From Ignavibacteriaceae bacterium (GTDB lineage: Bacteria; Bacteroidota; Ignavibacteria; Ignavibacteriales; Ignavibacteriaceae), in the NCBI GenBank assembly GCA_008933765.1, contig WBUK01000001.1:124001-188000 (forward strand): a stretch of 64,000 bases of DNA. The letters run 5' to 3'. Made by a program: the position numbers and the translations under genes. Under the pieces are notes generated by a model. The model was not told the origin of the DNA, did not search any database, and saw nothing but the letters and a program-made list of their open reading frames with translations. Shown piece after piece: positions 41,609 through 49,919 of this stretch (position 1 is its first letter; each line of letters begins with the position of its first letter).

Positions 41609-44122
41609 TTACCTTTTTTTGCCTTTTTTCTTTTGTGGTGCTTTTTTAACTGCCGGTTTTTTAGCAGCAGGCTTCTTTGCCGCAGGTTTTTTTACTGCAG
41701 ACTTTTTGCCCGCAGGTTGCTTACCCGGAATTTTAATTTTCTGCCCGGGGCGAATGTTATCACTTTTTGTTCCGTTGGCTGCTTTCAACTGGTTAACCGG
41801 AATGCCCGTTCTCTGTGAAATTGCCGACCATGTGTCACCGCTTCTTACACTGTATTGAGAAGAATTTGTAACTCCGGCATTTCCGCGGTTGTTTGTGTAA
41901 TTCTGCTTACCATAAGTTTTCCCCGGAATTTTAATTTTCTGCCCGGGGCGAATGTTATCACTTTTTGTTCCGTTGGCTGCTTTCAACTGGTTAACCGGAA
42001 TGCCCGTCCTTTTTGAAATTGCTGACCAGGTATCACCACTTCTGACGCTGTACTGTGTTGCTTTTGTTGTGGTTGCGGTGTTATAATTTTTATAACCTCT
42101 GTTGCCGTAAGTCTGTTTGCCGTAAGCATATCCGCTGTAGGTTTTTCCCGGTATTTTTATATTTTGCCCTGCCACAATGTTGTCGCTGTTTGTTCCGTTG
42201 GCAGCTTTCAACTGATTAATGGGTATCCCTGTGCGTTTTGAAATAGCATACCATGTATCGCCGTTTCTGACACTGTAGTTTGTTACGGTAGGTGTTGCCC
42301 TGTTTGCATAGCCGTAATTTGTTTTTTGGGATGCGTTGTAATTATAATTCCTTGAAGAGTAACCGGCGTTATAGTTTGATTTGGCAACCCCGGTGTTTTT
42401 TGCCGGTGCCCTTGAGGCAGTGGCGACCGGCTGGGCTTTCGTGGTTTTTGTGTAGATTTTTAGTTCCTGGTTCAGGGCTAAAGCGCCGTAAAAGTTATTC
42501 CAGTCCCTGATGTCGCTGATTTCCACATTATACAGCTTTGCAATCGATCTGATCGATTCGCCACCGAGCACCTTATGAATCTTATAAGTTCCTTTTTCAT
42601 CTTTCATCGCAGAAGATGTTGGCGCCGGGTTCTTTGTACCGCCTGCAATCACAGTCGTGTTACTTGCCGAAAGGCTTTGCGCCTCGTTATTATCGGTGTA
42701 AATCGCTAAGTTATCGGGAATTTTACCGTCTAAAACCTTATTATTTAGGACAAACTGCTGATCCCCTGCGGCATATTTTTTAAATGAATTGTCGATTGCA
42801 TTAAGAAAAAGCTCGCCTTTCAGATTGTATCCTTTTGAAGTAAGATGAATCTGATCAACATTTGCTAAATAGTTTGATCTCCAAAACAACATCGAATTCC
42901 TTCCGCCGCTGACATTGTATATGTCGTAAAAAAGGCATCCATTCTCAAATGCAGTTTCCTGCACCAACAGAGCGAAATCTTTACATGCTTCAACATTGCT
43001 TCGTTTGTTAAAGGCATCCTGCACATCCACGAGCATAATTGTCGCTTCCGGTGCGGCTTCTTTAACTTTCGAGATAATTGTATTAAGGTCCTTTTTTAAC
43101 GAGGCTTTGTCGAACCCACCGGTAAAAAAGTTATTGATACCCAAATCGAGCACAAAGAGATCGGGTTTAAATATTTTTATTTCTTCTTCAAACCGTTTTT
43201 GCTTCCAAATACCGGCAAGTGTGGCTCCGTTTACACCTGCACTTCCGTAAAGTACCCCGCCGTCGCTGTCACTTTCTATCAAAAGACCGTAACACTCAAA
43301 ACTCTGTTGGGTATCCGAAGTTTTTTTCACAAATAGTTCGATGCTTTCACAATCAGAATCAACGACTGTTTCTACATAGCCGTCTTTTCCTTGAGAAGGG
43401 CTGAGTGTGATGGGTTCCTCAATCCCTTTAACTTTTAACTGGACATCGAAAGAAGTGGGCGAGTTATCAACAAAAATTTTGATTCTGTTTCTGCCTGCTT
43501 TTTGAATAGTTTTTGAAAAAACTAACTTGAAGTTTGCATTTGGGTCGGTTGTTTTTACAGAATAACCCAACAAGCCAACATCCAACTTGGGGTTTGCATC
43601 AGTGTTCTTTGCATAAGTCCAGTTACCTTTTGAGTAGGTAAAATAGTCGTACGCTGAATGCGTTTTTGCAGCCGAATAAGGGAAAACCAAACCTCTCCCC
43701 CCTACGCCGTATGTCCTCTGAAGCTCTTCACGCATATATCCGGTGTAAATATCCGCCTGAAGGTGCGAGTCTCCAATGTGAAGAATCCTCAATTTTCTGT
43801 TTTTTGCTTCAGCAAACTTTGTGAAAAAGGCAGTGGCAGCTTCACTGTTCTGCCATTCAATAAAGTTTTGGCTCGTCTTCAGAAACGGATAAGCACCAAA
43901 CTTTGCTGCATTTTCCCTTTGAAGTTCACTGTCATTTTCTCCGCCTCCCAAATTCTCCTGCCCCTGAAAGGAACTTCCATTTTCGGATTTATCCTGATCG
44001 GGGATAGAATCGGGCGGTGAGAAGTAAAAAGCACTGTTGTTGATACGATCAGCACTGCCGGCATATAGAGTTCCCAAAAGGAAAAACGGAATTATCAAGA
44101 AAAGCGAAAATCTTTTCTTCAT
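41609..44122 (-). CDS. Exported SGNH hydrolase/acetyltransferase with LysM domains and Lys/Ala/Pro tail
   Basis: About 837 residues from the ATG at 44122, which gives the signal peptide MKKRFSLFLIIPFFLLGTLYA. An ATG at 44155, overlapping the previous stop (ATGA), would add 11 residues and is also possible. The SGNH domain (about residues 100-480) has GDSHLQADIYTGY with the catalytic Ser, LDLGINNFF and DQIHLTSKGY with the Asp/His pair. A first diverged LysM follows, then three LysM domains (consensus YSVRSGDTWSAISKRTG, IPVNQLKAANG) separated by Tyr/Asn/Gly-rich linkers. The tail is a (K)PAAKK-type repeat. LysM binds peptidoglycan, so the protein should act on or be held at murein. Confidence 0.88.
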   Translation of the reverse strand: MKKRFSLFLIIPFFLLGTLYAGSADRINNSAFYFSPPDSIPDQDKSENGSSFQGQENLGGGENDSELQRENAAKFGAYPFLKTSQNFIEWQNSEAATAFFTKFAEAKNRKLRILHIGDSHLQADIYTGYMREELQRTYGVGGRGLVFPYSAAKTHSAYDYFTYSKGNWTYAKNTDANPKLDVGLLGYSVKTTDPNANFKLVFSKTIQKAGRNRIKIFVDNSPTSFDVQLKVKGIEEPITLSPSQGKDGYVETVVDSDCESIELFVKKTSDTQQSFECYGLLIESDSDGGVLYGSAGVNGATLAGIWKQKRFEEEIKIFKPDLFVLDLGINNFFTGGFDKASLKKDLNTIISKVKEAAPEATIMLVDVQDAFNKRSNVEACKDFALLVQETAFENGCLFYDIYNVSGGRNSMLFWRSNYLANVDQIHLTSKGYNLKGELFLNAIDNSFKKYAAGDQQFVLNNKVLDGKIPDNLAIYTDNNEAQSLSASNTTVIAGGTKNPAPTSSAMKDEKGTYKIHKVLGGESIRSIAKLYNVEISDIRDWNNFYGALALNQELKIYTKTTKAQPVATASRAPAKNTGVAKSNYNAGYSSRNYNYNASQKTNYGYANRATPTVTNYSVRNGDTWYAISKRTGIPINQLKAANGTNSDNIVAGQNIKIPGKTYSGYAYGKQTYGNRGYKNYNTATTTKATQYSVRSGDTWSAISKRTGIPVNQLKAANGTKSDNIRPGQKIKIPGKTYGKQNYTNNRGNAGVTNSSQYSVRSGDTWSAISQRTGIPVNQLKAANGTKSDNIRPGQKIKIPGKQPAGKKSAVKKPAAKKPAAKKPAVKKAPQKKKGKKR
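41723..42008 (-). repeat. Near-identical duplication of LysM coding sequence
   Basis: A stretch of about 80 bases starting CCCGGAATTTTAATTTTCTG is identical at 41724 and 41922, 198 bases (66 codons) apart. A third LysM copy near 42130-42260 is related but diverged. Confidence 0.9.
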
Positions 44123-44151
44123 ACCTCCGGTAAAAAAGTGTAACTCATCAG

Positions 44152-46053
44152 TCATTTTGCTATCCGTTTGTTTTGTTTTTGATTGCTCTTAGTCTTAGTC
44201 TTTTTCTTTGTCTTACTGCCACCGGAACCGGTTACGCTACCGGTATTTTTACCGGTATTGTTACTGCTACCGGTATTTATGTCGGTGTTGTTACCGGTAC
44301 TGTTACTACTGTTGCCACTATTACCGGTACCGGTATTTTTATTGGTACCGGTACTAATACTATTACCGTTACTCTTTGTTTTGGTCTTAGTTTGTAAAAA
44401 CTTTTTGTATTCGTTATTTATTCCGTTAAATAACTCGTTTGCTATAACCTTCTGCCCTTTATTAATGAAATGCCCATCCCTGGCTGCATATCCTTTTTGA
44501 GTCCATATATTAATTGAATTTTCCCCTCCCATTAACTGATAAGTGTTCCAAAATGCACATCCGTGTTTCAACGCTTCATCTTTAATCAATTCGACAACGC
44601 GCGCCATAAACGGATGTGAAACGGAAGTACCTCTTCTTACTACCCCCATATCACCCGGACCAATTACAAGAATGGAGGCGTTGGGGGCTCTTTTGCGCAT
44701 CTCTTCAAAAAGCGTCGCATAATACTTTCGTACCCTCTCTAAATCCTTTTCCTGCCGGACGGTTGGCATCACATTCATGCCGTACTGCAAAATAATCAAC
44801 TTTACATTAAGTTTTTCATACTGCGCAGTTAATAATTCTCTGTTAATCTTCAGCAGACCATCACCCGAATGCCCCCTGATTGCAAAATTATCCACCTGAA
44901 CCCCTTTTTCACCATCCAACAGAAACCCAAAAATTTCAGGGTTTTTATTACTTTTTACGGAAAATCTTAAAAAATTAGTGCTCCCGGAATAACTGACGGA
45001 TTGGATACCGAAAGGTTCCGCCTCCGATAAGGTTAATGTAGCGAAATCTCCGCCATTTTTTGAGTCATTTATTGAGACACTTGTCTCTTCCCCAACTTTG
45101 CCGTAAAGAACTTTTATCTTACTGAATCTGATACCCGGAACAAAGTTGAAAGAAACATTCCCCCTCAATGCACGCTGCTCAGAAACTTTTGTTGATACGG
45201 GATAAAATGCTCTCTTAAAATAGTTGTAACTATCTGCTAAAAAGTAAGTTAAAGAGACACTGCCCGAGTCAGGTAACGGTTTTGCTTCCCGATTTGGCGC
45301 ATTGTTTTCTTTTTTCTTATCAGAATCGCCCCCATCTTCGTTTCCCTCGTTTGCCCCGTTTTTATCTTTTTTACTCTTTTTGTCTTTATCGTCTTTTTTG
45401 TTTTTCTTGGCACCCTCTTTCTCGGAGTTATCTCCGTTGGCAGCTTTCTTTCCGCTGCCGAACTTAAAAACTAACCCGGAAAGCCCATATCTTCCCGGAG
45501 GGTAAGCATGGTTGAAAACATTGAACCTTTCCCAATTATTTGAATTGTAGCGGACGAAATTTGCGTTGTCTGAAATATCATCTAAAGCAACATACCCGAT
45601 ACCTTCACCACCAAACTCCCTTTGAAAAAGCTCGCGCAGCGAGGTGGTTATCCTGTCCCCTTCAATTTGTGAATCGCCATAGTGTGCAACCCTTACAATT
45701 TTTCTGCCACTTTCGTTTTTTAAAGCATTAAAGAAATTATCCAGTGCTTTCCCTGAATTGACCTTTGGGTTAATAAGGAAATGTTCCTCCGTTCCCTCCT
45801 CAGGTTGAGACGAATCCTCAGAAATTAAGGGATCATCAGAACTATCATACTTACTTAAAATGTTTTCTGCTTCCTGGTTTACCTGGGCAGCAGAACGAAA
45901 TAAACCCTCTTTTATGTTGGGGAAACTAATTACTATTTTCTCACCGTTAATCGGTGAAACTATTGTATAATCGGGCCCTAAAAATGAAAACGCCAATATG
46001 ATTCCGTTAATTAACAGAATACCGAGTAAAATCTGAATTGAGTATTTTCGCAT
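44152..46053 (-). CDS. Membrane-anchored SGNH hydrolase family protein with low-complexity tail
   Basis: 633 residues. An N-terminal membrane anchor (IQILLGILLINGIILAFSFL) leaves the rest in the periplasm. The SGNH domain has VAHYGDSQIEGDRITT (Ser nucleophile), ILQYGMNVMP (block III, Asn) and DGHFINKGQ (Asp/His). Residues about 205-250 are a Lys/Asp/Glu/Gly/Asn-rich insertion. The C-terminal 75 residues are Ser/Thr/Gly/Asn repeats and then a Lys-rich end. It is upstream of the LysM-SGNH and MBOAT genes, with a 4-base overlap if the longer LysM-gene start is used. Probably the acetyl-transferring or esterase partner of the MBOAT protein. Confidence 0.85.
   Translation of the reverse strand: MRKYSIQILLGILLINGIILAFSFLGPDYTIVSPINGEKIVISFPNIKEGLFRSAAQVNQEAENILSKYDSSDDPLISEDSSQPEEGTEEHFLINPKVNSGKALDNFFNALKNESGRKIVRVAHYGDSQIEGDRITTSLRELFQREFGGEGIGYVALDDISDNANFVRYNSNNWERFNVFNHAYPPGRYGLSGLVFKFGSGKKAANGDNSEKEGAKKNKKDDKDKKSKKDKNGANEGNEDGGDSDKKKENNAPNREAKPLPDSGSVSLTYFLADSYNYFKRAFYPVSTKVSEQRALRGNVSFNFVPGIRFSKIKVLYGKVGEETSVSINDSKNGGDFATLTLSEAEPFGIQSVSYSGSTNFLRFSVKSNKNPEIFGFLLDGEKGVQVDNFAIRGHSGDGLLKINRELLTAQYEKLNVKLIILQYGMNVMPTVRQEKDLERVRKYYATLFEEMRKRAPNASILVIGPGDMGVVRRGTSVSHPFMARVVELIKDEALKHGCAFWNTYQLMGGENSINIWTQKGYAARDGHFINKGQKVIANELFNGINNEYKKFLQTKTKTKSNGNSISTGTNKNTGTGNSGNSSNSTGNNTDINTGSSNNTGKNTGSVTGSGGSKTKKKTKTKSNQKQNKRIAK
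44227..44352 (-). repeat. ACCGGT-rich microsatellite coding a Gly/Thr/Asn/Ser tail
   Basis: The palindromic hexamer ACCGGT occurs eight times in 126 bases at irregular spacings. It encodes the (S/N)TG repeats of the SGNH protein tail. Confidence 0.75.
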
Positions 46054-46072
46054 TAAATTTTTTATATTGTAA

Positions 46073-46086
46073 GTTTAAATTTAAAC
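46073..46086. promoter_or_regulatory. 14-bp perfect palindrome between divergent SGNH genes
   Basis: GTTTAAATTTAAAC lies in the 71-base region between the start codons at 46053 (minus) and 46125 (plus). Its position suits an operator controlling both genes; AT-richness makes chance occurrence possible. Confidence 0.35.
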
Positions 46087-46124
46087 ATTTTTATTAACAG
46101 GATTAAATCAAATATTTCCGTTGT

Positions 46125-47216
46125 ATGTCCAGAAACTTACATTTATTGCTAACCGTTGTACTTGCACTCTTTACAGCGAAAATTTTAACTGCACAAAGCG
46201 AAGATACCCTATTAGACCCTATAAATAAATCAGAAAATCTGATTCATAACCCCGTTTCTATTCAAAATATTTTCAACTCTGTTCTCAGCGATAATGTTAA
46301 GAGGTACCCTGCCCGTATCTTTATTATGGGGGACTCTTACATCGAATCCGGCGATTTCGCAAGTGGTTTCCAAACAAAGATTTCAAGTTTTTATGGAAAC
46401 GGTGGGAAAGTTCTGCTCGCAATAAACGGGCAATTCCCAAACACTGTTTCAACGAGAGAGACAAAACTGACCGGCGAGCAAAAAATTGTCGGGTTCGATC
46501 TTCTCACTAACGGTCAAAATTTTACTCCTTTAGTTCGGAGCCAAAATGGAGAACCCGTTGAACTGACACCGGTTCCGAGCGACAGAAAGAATCTTATCAG
46601 TTTTAATTTTTCTCAATCTTTATCTTCTTTCTACATTTCAAGCGGGAAAAATGTTCCGGCACAGCCGGTTCTTGGTATAATTCTTCGATATGAAAACTCA
46701 GGGGTTGTTACCGGCTACTACGGAAAATCCTCAACTTCACTTCGAAACTGGAACACCGGTATGAATCAGGCTTACGATGTAATCCGTAGTTTTAATGCTG
46801 ACCTAATCATCATTAATCTGGGTATTAACGACTGTGCGGGCACCAACTTCAACAAGAAATATGCTGAAGTGGAACTGAACCAGTTGATTAAAAAAATTCG
46901 ATTGCACTCACCGAACAGTGCACTTTTGTTTATTTCACCACCCGGATTCTATAAACAAGGCAAAGAGGGCTTTGCTGAAACACCAAATGTTACGATTATG
47001 CGAGAGGTGCTTGCGGAGCTATCTGTCAAACATAATTTTGCATGGTGGGATATGAAAGCCGTGATGGGGGGCGACTCTTCAATGGCGGTATGGGTGAAAC
47101 AAGGATTAGCCTTATTTGACTATGTTCACCTGAAACCTAACGGTTCTCAACTGCTTTCTATGTCTCTTGCCGAGGCTATTAAAGAGTCTGAAAGCACTCT
47201 TGTGAACGAAAATTAA
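46125..47216 (+). CDS. Exported SGNH/GDSL hydrolase family protein
   Basis: 363 residues with a signal peptide (HLLLTVVLALFTAKILTAQ). The compact SGNH domain has IMGDSYIESGDFASGF (Ser nucleophile), IINLGINDCAGTN (Asn block) and DYVHLKPNGSQLL (Asp/His). It has no added domains, unlike the two divergent SGNH genes. With the MBOAT protein it makes a four-gene glycan acetylation neighbourhood. It may remove acetyl groups or act as a second transferase. Confidence 0.85.
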   Translation: MSRNLHLLLTVVLALFTAKILTAQSEDTLLDPINKSENLIHNPVSIQNIFNSVLSDNVKRYPARIFIMGDSYIESGDFASGFQTKISSFYGNGGKVLLAINGQFPNTVSTRETKLTGEQKIVGFDLLTNGQNFTPLVRSQNGEPVELTPVPSDRKNLISFNFSQSLSSFYISSGKNVPAQPVLGIILRYENSGVVTGYYGKSSTSLRNWNTGMNQAYDVIRSFNADLIIINLGINDCAGTNFNKKYAEVELNQLIKKIRLHSPNSALLFISPPGFYKQGKEGFAETPNVTIMREVLAELSVKHNFAWWDMKAVMGGDSSMAVWVKQGLALFDYVHLKPNGSQLLSMSLAEAIKESESTLVNEN

Positions 47217-47237
47217 AATAGTTTTTTTGCGGGGCAC

Positions 47238-47460
47238 AGCGTTTGTGCCCTTTCTTTTTTTGTGTTCATTCTTTTTCTGTGCCCTTGCTTTTCTTTCTGT
47301 TCTTTACCAACTTGATGAACACTTTTTTCGCTTTGAAACCTTCCTGTTCTTTCCATTCTTTACGAACTCGTTGAGCACTTTTCCGGTTTTAAAGCCTTTA
47401 TATTCTTTTTGCCATTTCCAAACTTTGTGAGCACTTTTCTCGCTTTGTACCCTTTACTTT
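47238..47460. repeat. 56-bp tandem array after the SGNH gene
   Basis: AAC(T/C)(T/C)(T/G)(A/T)TGA(A/G)CACTTTT recurs at 47309, 47365 and 47421, exactly 56 bases apart, with similar flanks. A weaker copy lies near 47253. It fills the spacer between the convergent genes ending at 47216 and 47516. Confidence 0.8.
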
Positions 47461-47515
47461 TTTGGGGAAATACAAATTCAAGAAGTTACAGAAAGCTCCT
47501 GAGATATAAAAAACC

Positions 47516-47947
47516 TTACAATGAACTGATTTTGTTAATCGATTTTTCCCTTAAATCAGCAAGTGTCTCAGTGCTTAACAATTTTTTTGCTGTCAGACGG
47601 ATTTTCCCCCATTCTTCGTGCATTGGGCAAGGGGTGGCAACTGAGCAACCCGGAAAGCCTAAGACGCAGCTGTCAAATATTTCATGACCGTCTAATGCCA
47701 GCACAATATCCAGCAATGAAATTTCAGAGGGTTCTTTGCCGAGTGCAAAACCACCAAATTTTCCCTTCCGGGAATCTATAATCCCCGTTTCTGTCAGTTT
47801 TTGCATCACTTTGGATACAAACTCTTTCGGCACTTTCAGAGCTTCTGCCACCTGAGATGATGTTGCCCGTTTCCCCTCTTCTAAGATGGAAAGGAACAAA
47901 ACAGCCTGAATTCCTAATTCACATTTCTTTGAAAATATCACCGTCAT
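47516..47947 (-). CDS. Rrf2 family transcriptional regulator with three conserved cysteines
   Basis: 143 residues from the ATG at 47947 (GAGAG 8 bases upstream); a TTG 15 bases earlier is less likely. The N-terminal winged helix (MTVIFSKKCELGIQAVLFL, ATSSQVAEALKVPKEFVSKVMQKL, GKFGGFALGKEP) matches Rrf2 proteins. Cys residues in FDSCVLGFPGCSVATPCPMHEEW are spaced C-x6-C-x5-C, similar to the Fe-S ligands of IscR, NsrR and RirA. It probably senses iron, nitric oxide or redox state. It is divergent from the acyl-CoA synthetase gene, with two inverted repeats between them. Confidence 0.9.
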   Translation of the reverse strand: MTVIFSKKCELGIQAVLFLSILEEGKRATSSQVAEALKVPKEFVSKVMQKLTETGIIDSRKGKFGGFALGKEPSEISLLDIVLALDGHEIFDSCVLGFPGCSVATPCPMHEEWGKIRLTAKKLLSTETLADLREKSINKISSL

Positions 47948-48021
47948 TTCAATGTCTCTCAATTTTGCATAATCGGATAAAAAAGACTTATTAATATACC
48001 GAATTTAAACTATAATAAAAA

Positions 48022-48056
48022 TTGTAATAATTTACAAACATTTGTGTAACTTACAC
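48022..48056. promoter_or_regulatory. Two adjacent TGTAA-type inverted repeats in the divergent Rrf2/acyl-CoA ligase region
   Basis: TTGTAA-N4-TTACAA spans 48022-48037 and GTGTAA-C-TTACAC spans 48044-48056. Both share TGTAA half-sites facing inward. They lie 75-109 bases from the Rrf2 start and 34-68 bases from the ligase start, where operators would be expected. Confidence 0.5.
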
Positions 48057-48089
48057 TTATGTTTATTTTAGATTTCGCGAGGCATTAAA

Positions 48090-49802
48090 ATGGACCTGAA
48101 ACACCCCCTTTATATAGTACCAAGTATCTCTACTATTCAAGAGATGATTATTATGAGCGGAAGCTCTTTCGCAGGGAAACTTGCAATGGAAGACTTGAGC
48201 CAAACTCCCGTTCAATCCCTTAATTTTGACCAGCTGCTCGATAAAGTGCTCCGTTTTGGCGCTGCTCTTAAAAATCTCGGATTGCCGGAAAGAACCCACT
48301 TAGCCGTAATCGGAGAAAACAGAGTGCAGTGGGCTATCACCTATCTGACCGCTATGGCGTTCAATTATGTAATTGTTCCTATAGATAAAAACCTTGCCGC
48401 TAATGAAATTCTTAATATCATTTACGAAAGTGGCGCTGAAGCTATTGTTTTTTCTAAAAGTTTCGACAGCCTGATGGAAGAAGAGGCAAGTGCTATTAAA
48501 GCCCTTAAACATCGGATAAGCATGGATATTTTGGAAGATGAGAATGGCTTCATTTCAATGACCAAACTGATTGACGCAGCTCAACCGGCTGAAGTGGCTA
48601 CACTTCCTAAAATTGACCCTGATGAAATGGCGGAAATTATCTTTACTTCCGGTTCGCTCGGGCGTGCAAAAGGGGTGATGTTAACGCAGAAAAACCTTGC
48701 AACTAACTTAGTCAGCATGACAAGCATGATCGAAATTTTGCCTTCCGACAGATTTCTTTCTGTGCTGCCGATTCACCACACCTACGAGTGCACATGCGGT
48801 ATGCTTTGCCCGTTGTACAGGGGTTCATCCGTCCATTTTGCGCGGTCGCTAAAAACTATTGTTGATGATATTCAGAATGTAAAGGCAACCATTATGTTGG
48901 GGGTGCCGTTGTTGTTCGATAAAATGTTCAAAAGAATATCCAAAACTATTAAGGACGATAAAGTAAAATCGAAAATCGTTCCTCCGATTGTAAAAGTTAC
49001 AAATGTGCTTGAAAAGCTGGGGCTGAAAGACCTTAAAAAGAAGGTTTTCAAAGAGATGCACGAAAAATTTGGCGGAAGTGTCAGGATTTTTATCGCCGGT
49101 GGCGCTGCTCCCGATCCCAAAGTTGCTTTGGGGTTAAGAGAATTTGGCTTCACATTCATTCAAGGCTATGGGCTTACAGAAACAGCGCCTATTGTTGCGC
49201 TTAACCGTCTGATGGCTTTTAAGGATGATGCCGCAGGCTTGCCGCTTCCCGGTGTTGAAATAAAAATTGATTCACCCGATGCCGAAGGCGTTGGCGAAGT
49301 GTTCGTTAAAGGCGATAATGTTATGCTTGGCTATTATAAAAACGGCGAACTGACAAGAGATTCTTTCGAAGATGGGTTCTTCAAAACCGGTGATCTTGGC
49401 TTTATCGATCCCGATGGCTTTCTGCACATCTGCGGCAGACAGAAAAATGTTATTATTGCAAGTAACGGCAAAAATGTATTCCCCGAAGAGATTGAAGACA
49501 TTCTGAACCGAAATCCCCTCGTTCTTGAATCATTGGTTTACGGTGAAAAGGATTCGAAACACTCAGAGGTTATTGCCGCTAAAGTTGTGCTTAATGCAGA
49601 AACTTTGATTGAATATTCCGAGAAAAACAATGTTAAGATTGAACCCGAACTACTGCAAAAAATTCTTGCGGAAATTGTAAAAGAAGCCAATAAACAACTG
49701 ACTGTTTACAAGCAGATTAAAAAATTCTATCTGCAGGAAAAAGAGTTCGAAAAAACTACCACGCAGAAAATTAAACGCTATTTGGTGAATAATAACAAGT
49801 GA
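48090..49802 (+). CDS. AMP-dependent long-chain fatty acid-CoA ligase family protein
   Basis: 570 residues. ANL-superfamily motifs: the phosphate loop IIFTSGSLGRAKGVMLT (usual form TSGTTGxPKG), FIQGYGLTETAPIVA, GFFKTGDLGFIDPDGFLHICGRQKN and a C-terminal Lys in TTQKIKRYL. These activate fatty acids as acyl-AMP and then acyl-CoA (or acyl-ACP). The C-terminal VIIASNGKNVFPEEIE matches long-chain ligases. A ribosome-binding site (GAGG) lies 8 bases upstream. It is monocistronic, ended by the hairpin at 49881-49910. Regulation by the divergent Rrf2 protein is plausible. Confidence 0.92.
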   Translation: MDLKHPLYIVPSISTIQEMIIMSGSSFAGKLAMEDLSQTPVQSLNFDQLLDKVLRFGAALKNLGLPERTHLAVIGENRVQWAITYLTAMAFNYVIVPIDKNLAANEILNIIYESGAEAIVFSKSFDSLMEEEASAIKALKHRISMDILEDENGFISMTKLIDAAQPAEVATLPKIDPDEMAEIIFTSGSLGRAKGVMLTQKNLATNLVSMTSMIEILPSDRFLSVLPIHHTYECTCGMLCPLYRGSSVHFARSLKTIVDDIQNVKATIMLGVPLLFDKMFKRISKTIKDDKVKSKIVPPIVKVTNVLEKLGLKDLKKKVFKEMHEKFGGSVRIFIAGGAAPDPKVALGLREFGFTFIQGYGLTETAPIVALNRLMAFKDDAAGLPLPGVEIKIDSPDAEGVGEVFVKGDNVMLGYYKNGELTRDSFEDGFFKTGDLGFIDPDGFLHICGRQKNVIIASNGKNVFPEEIEDILNRNPLVLESLVYGEKDSKHSEVIAAKVVLNAETLIEYSEKNNVKIEPELLQKILAEIVKEANKQLTVYKQIKKFYLQEKEFEKTTTQKIKRYLVNNNK

Positions 49803-49880
49803 GGTTGTTTTATAAGTTGTTCTGTTTGTGAAAAGCCTTTAAAAGGGCTTTATTTGGCGGATAATAACAAATAAAAATTA

Positions 49881-49916
49881 AACTTCGGTACCCGGGCGGG
49901 TACCGAAGTTTTTTTT
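49881..49916 (+). terminator. Strong intrinsic terminator, probably bidirectional
   Basis: A perfect 13-bp stem (49881-49893 with 49898-49910, AACTTCGGTACCC) with a GGGC loop and six more T's on the plus strand. It also ends the minus-strand nuo operon, whose last stop is at 49920; on that strand the stem is followed by AT-rich sequence. Confidence 0.95.
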
Positions 49917-49919
49917 ATA

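Noticed and set aside
45282-45505. Plus-strand ORFs of 61-67 codons, Phe/Ser/Leu-rich
   Set aside because: Antisense to the Lys/Asp/Glu-rich insertion of the SGNH protein; low-complexity by-product.
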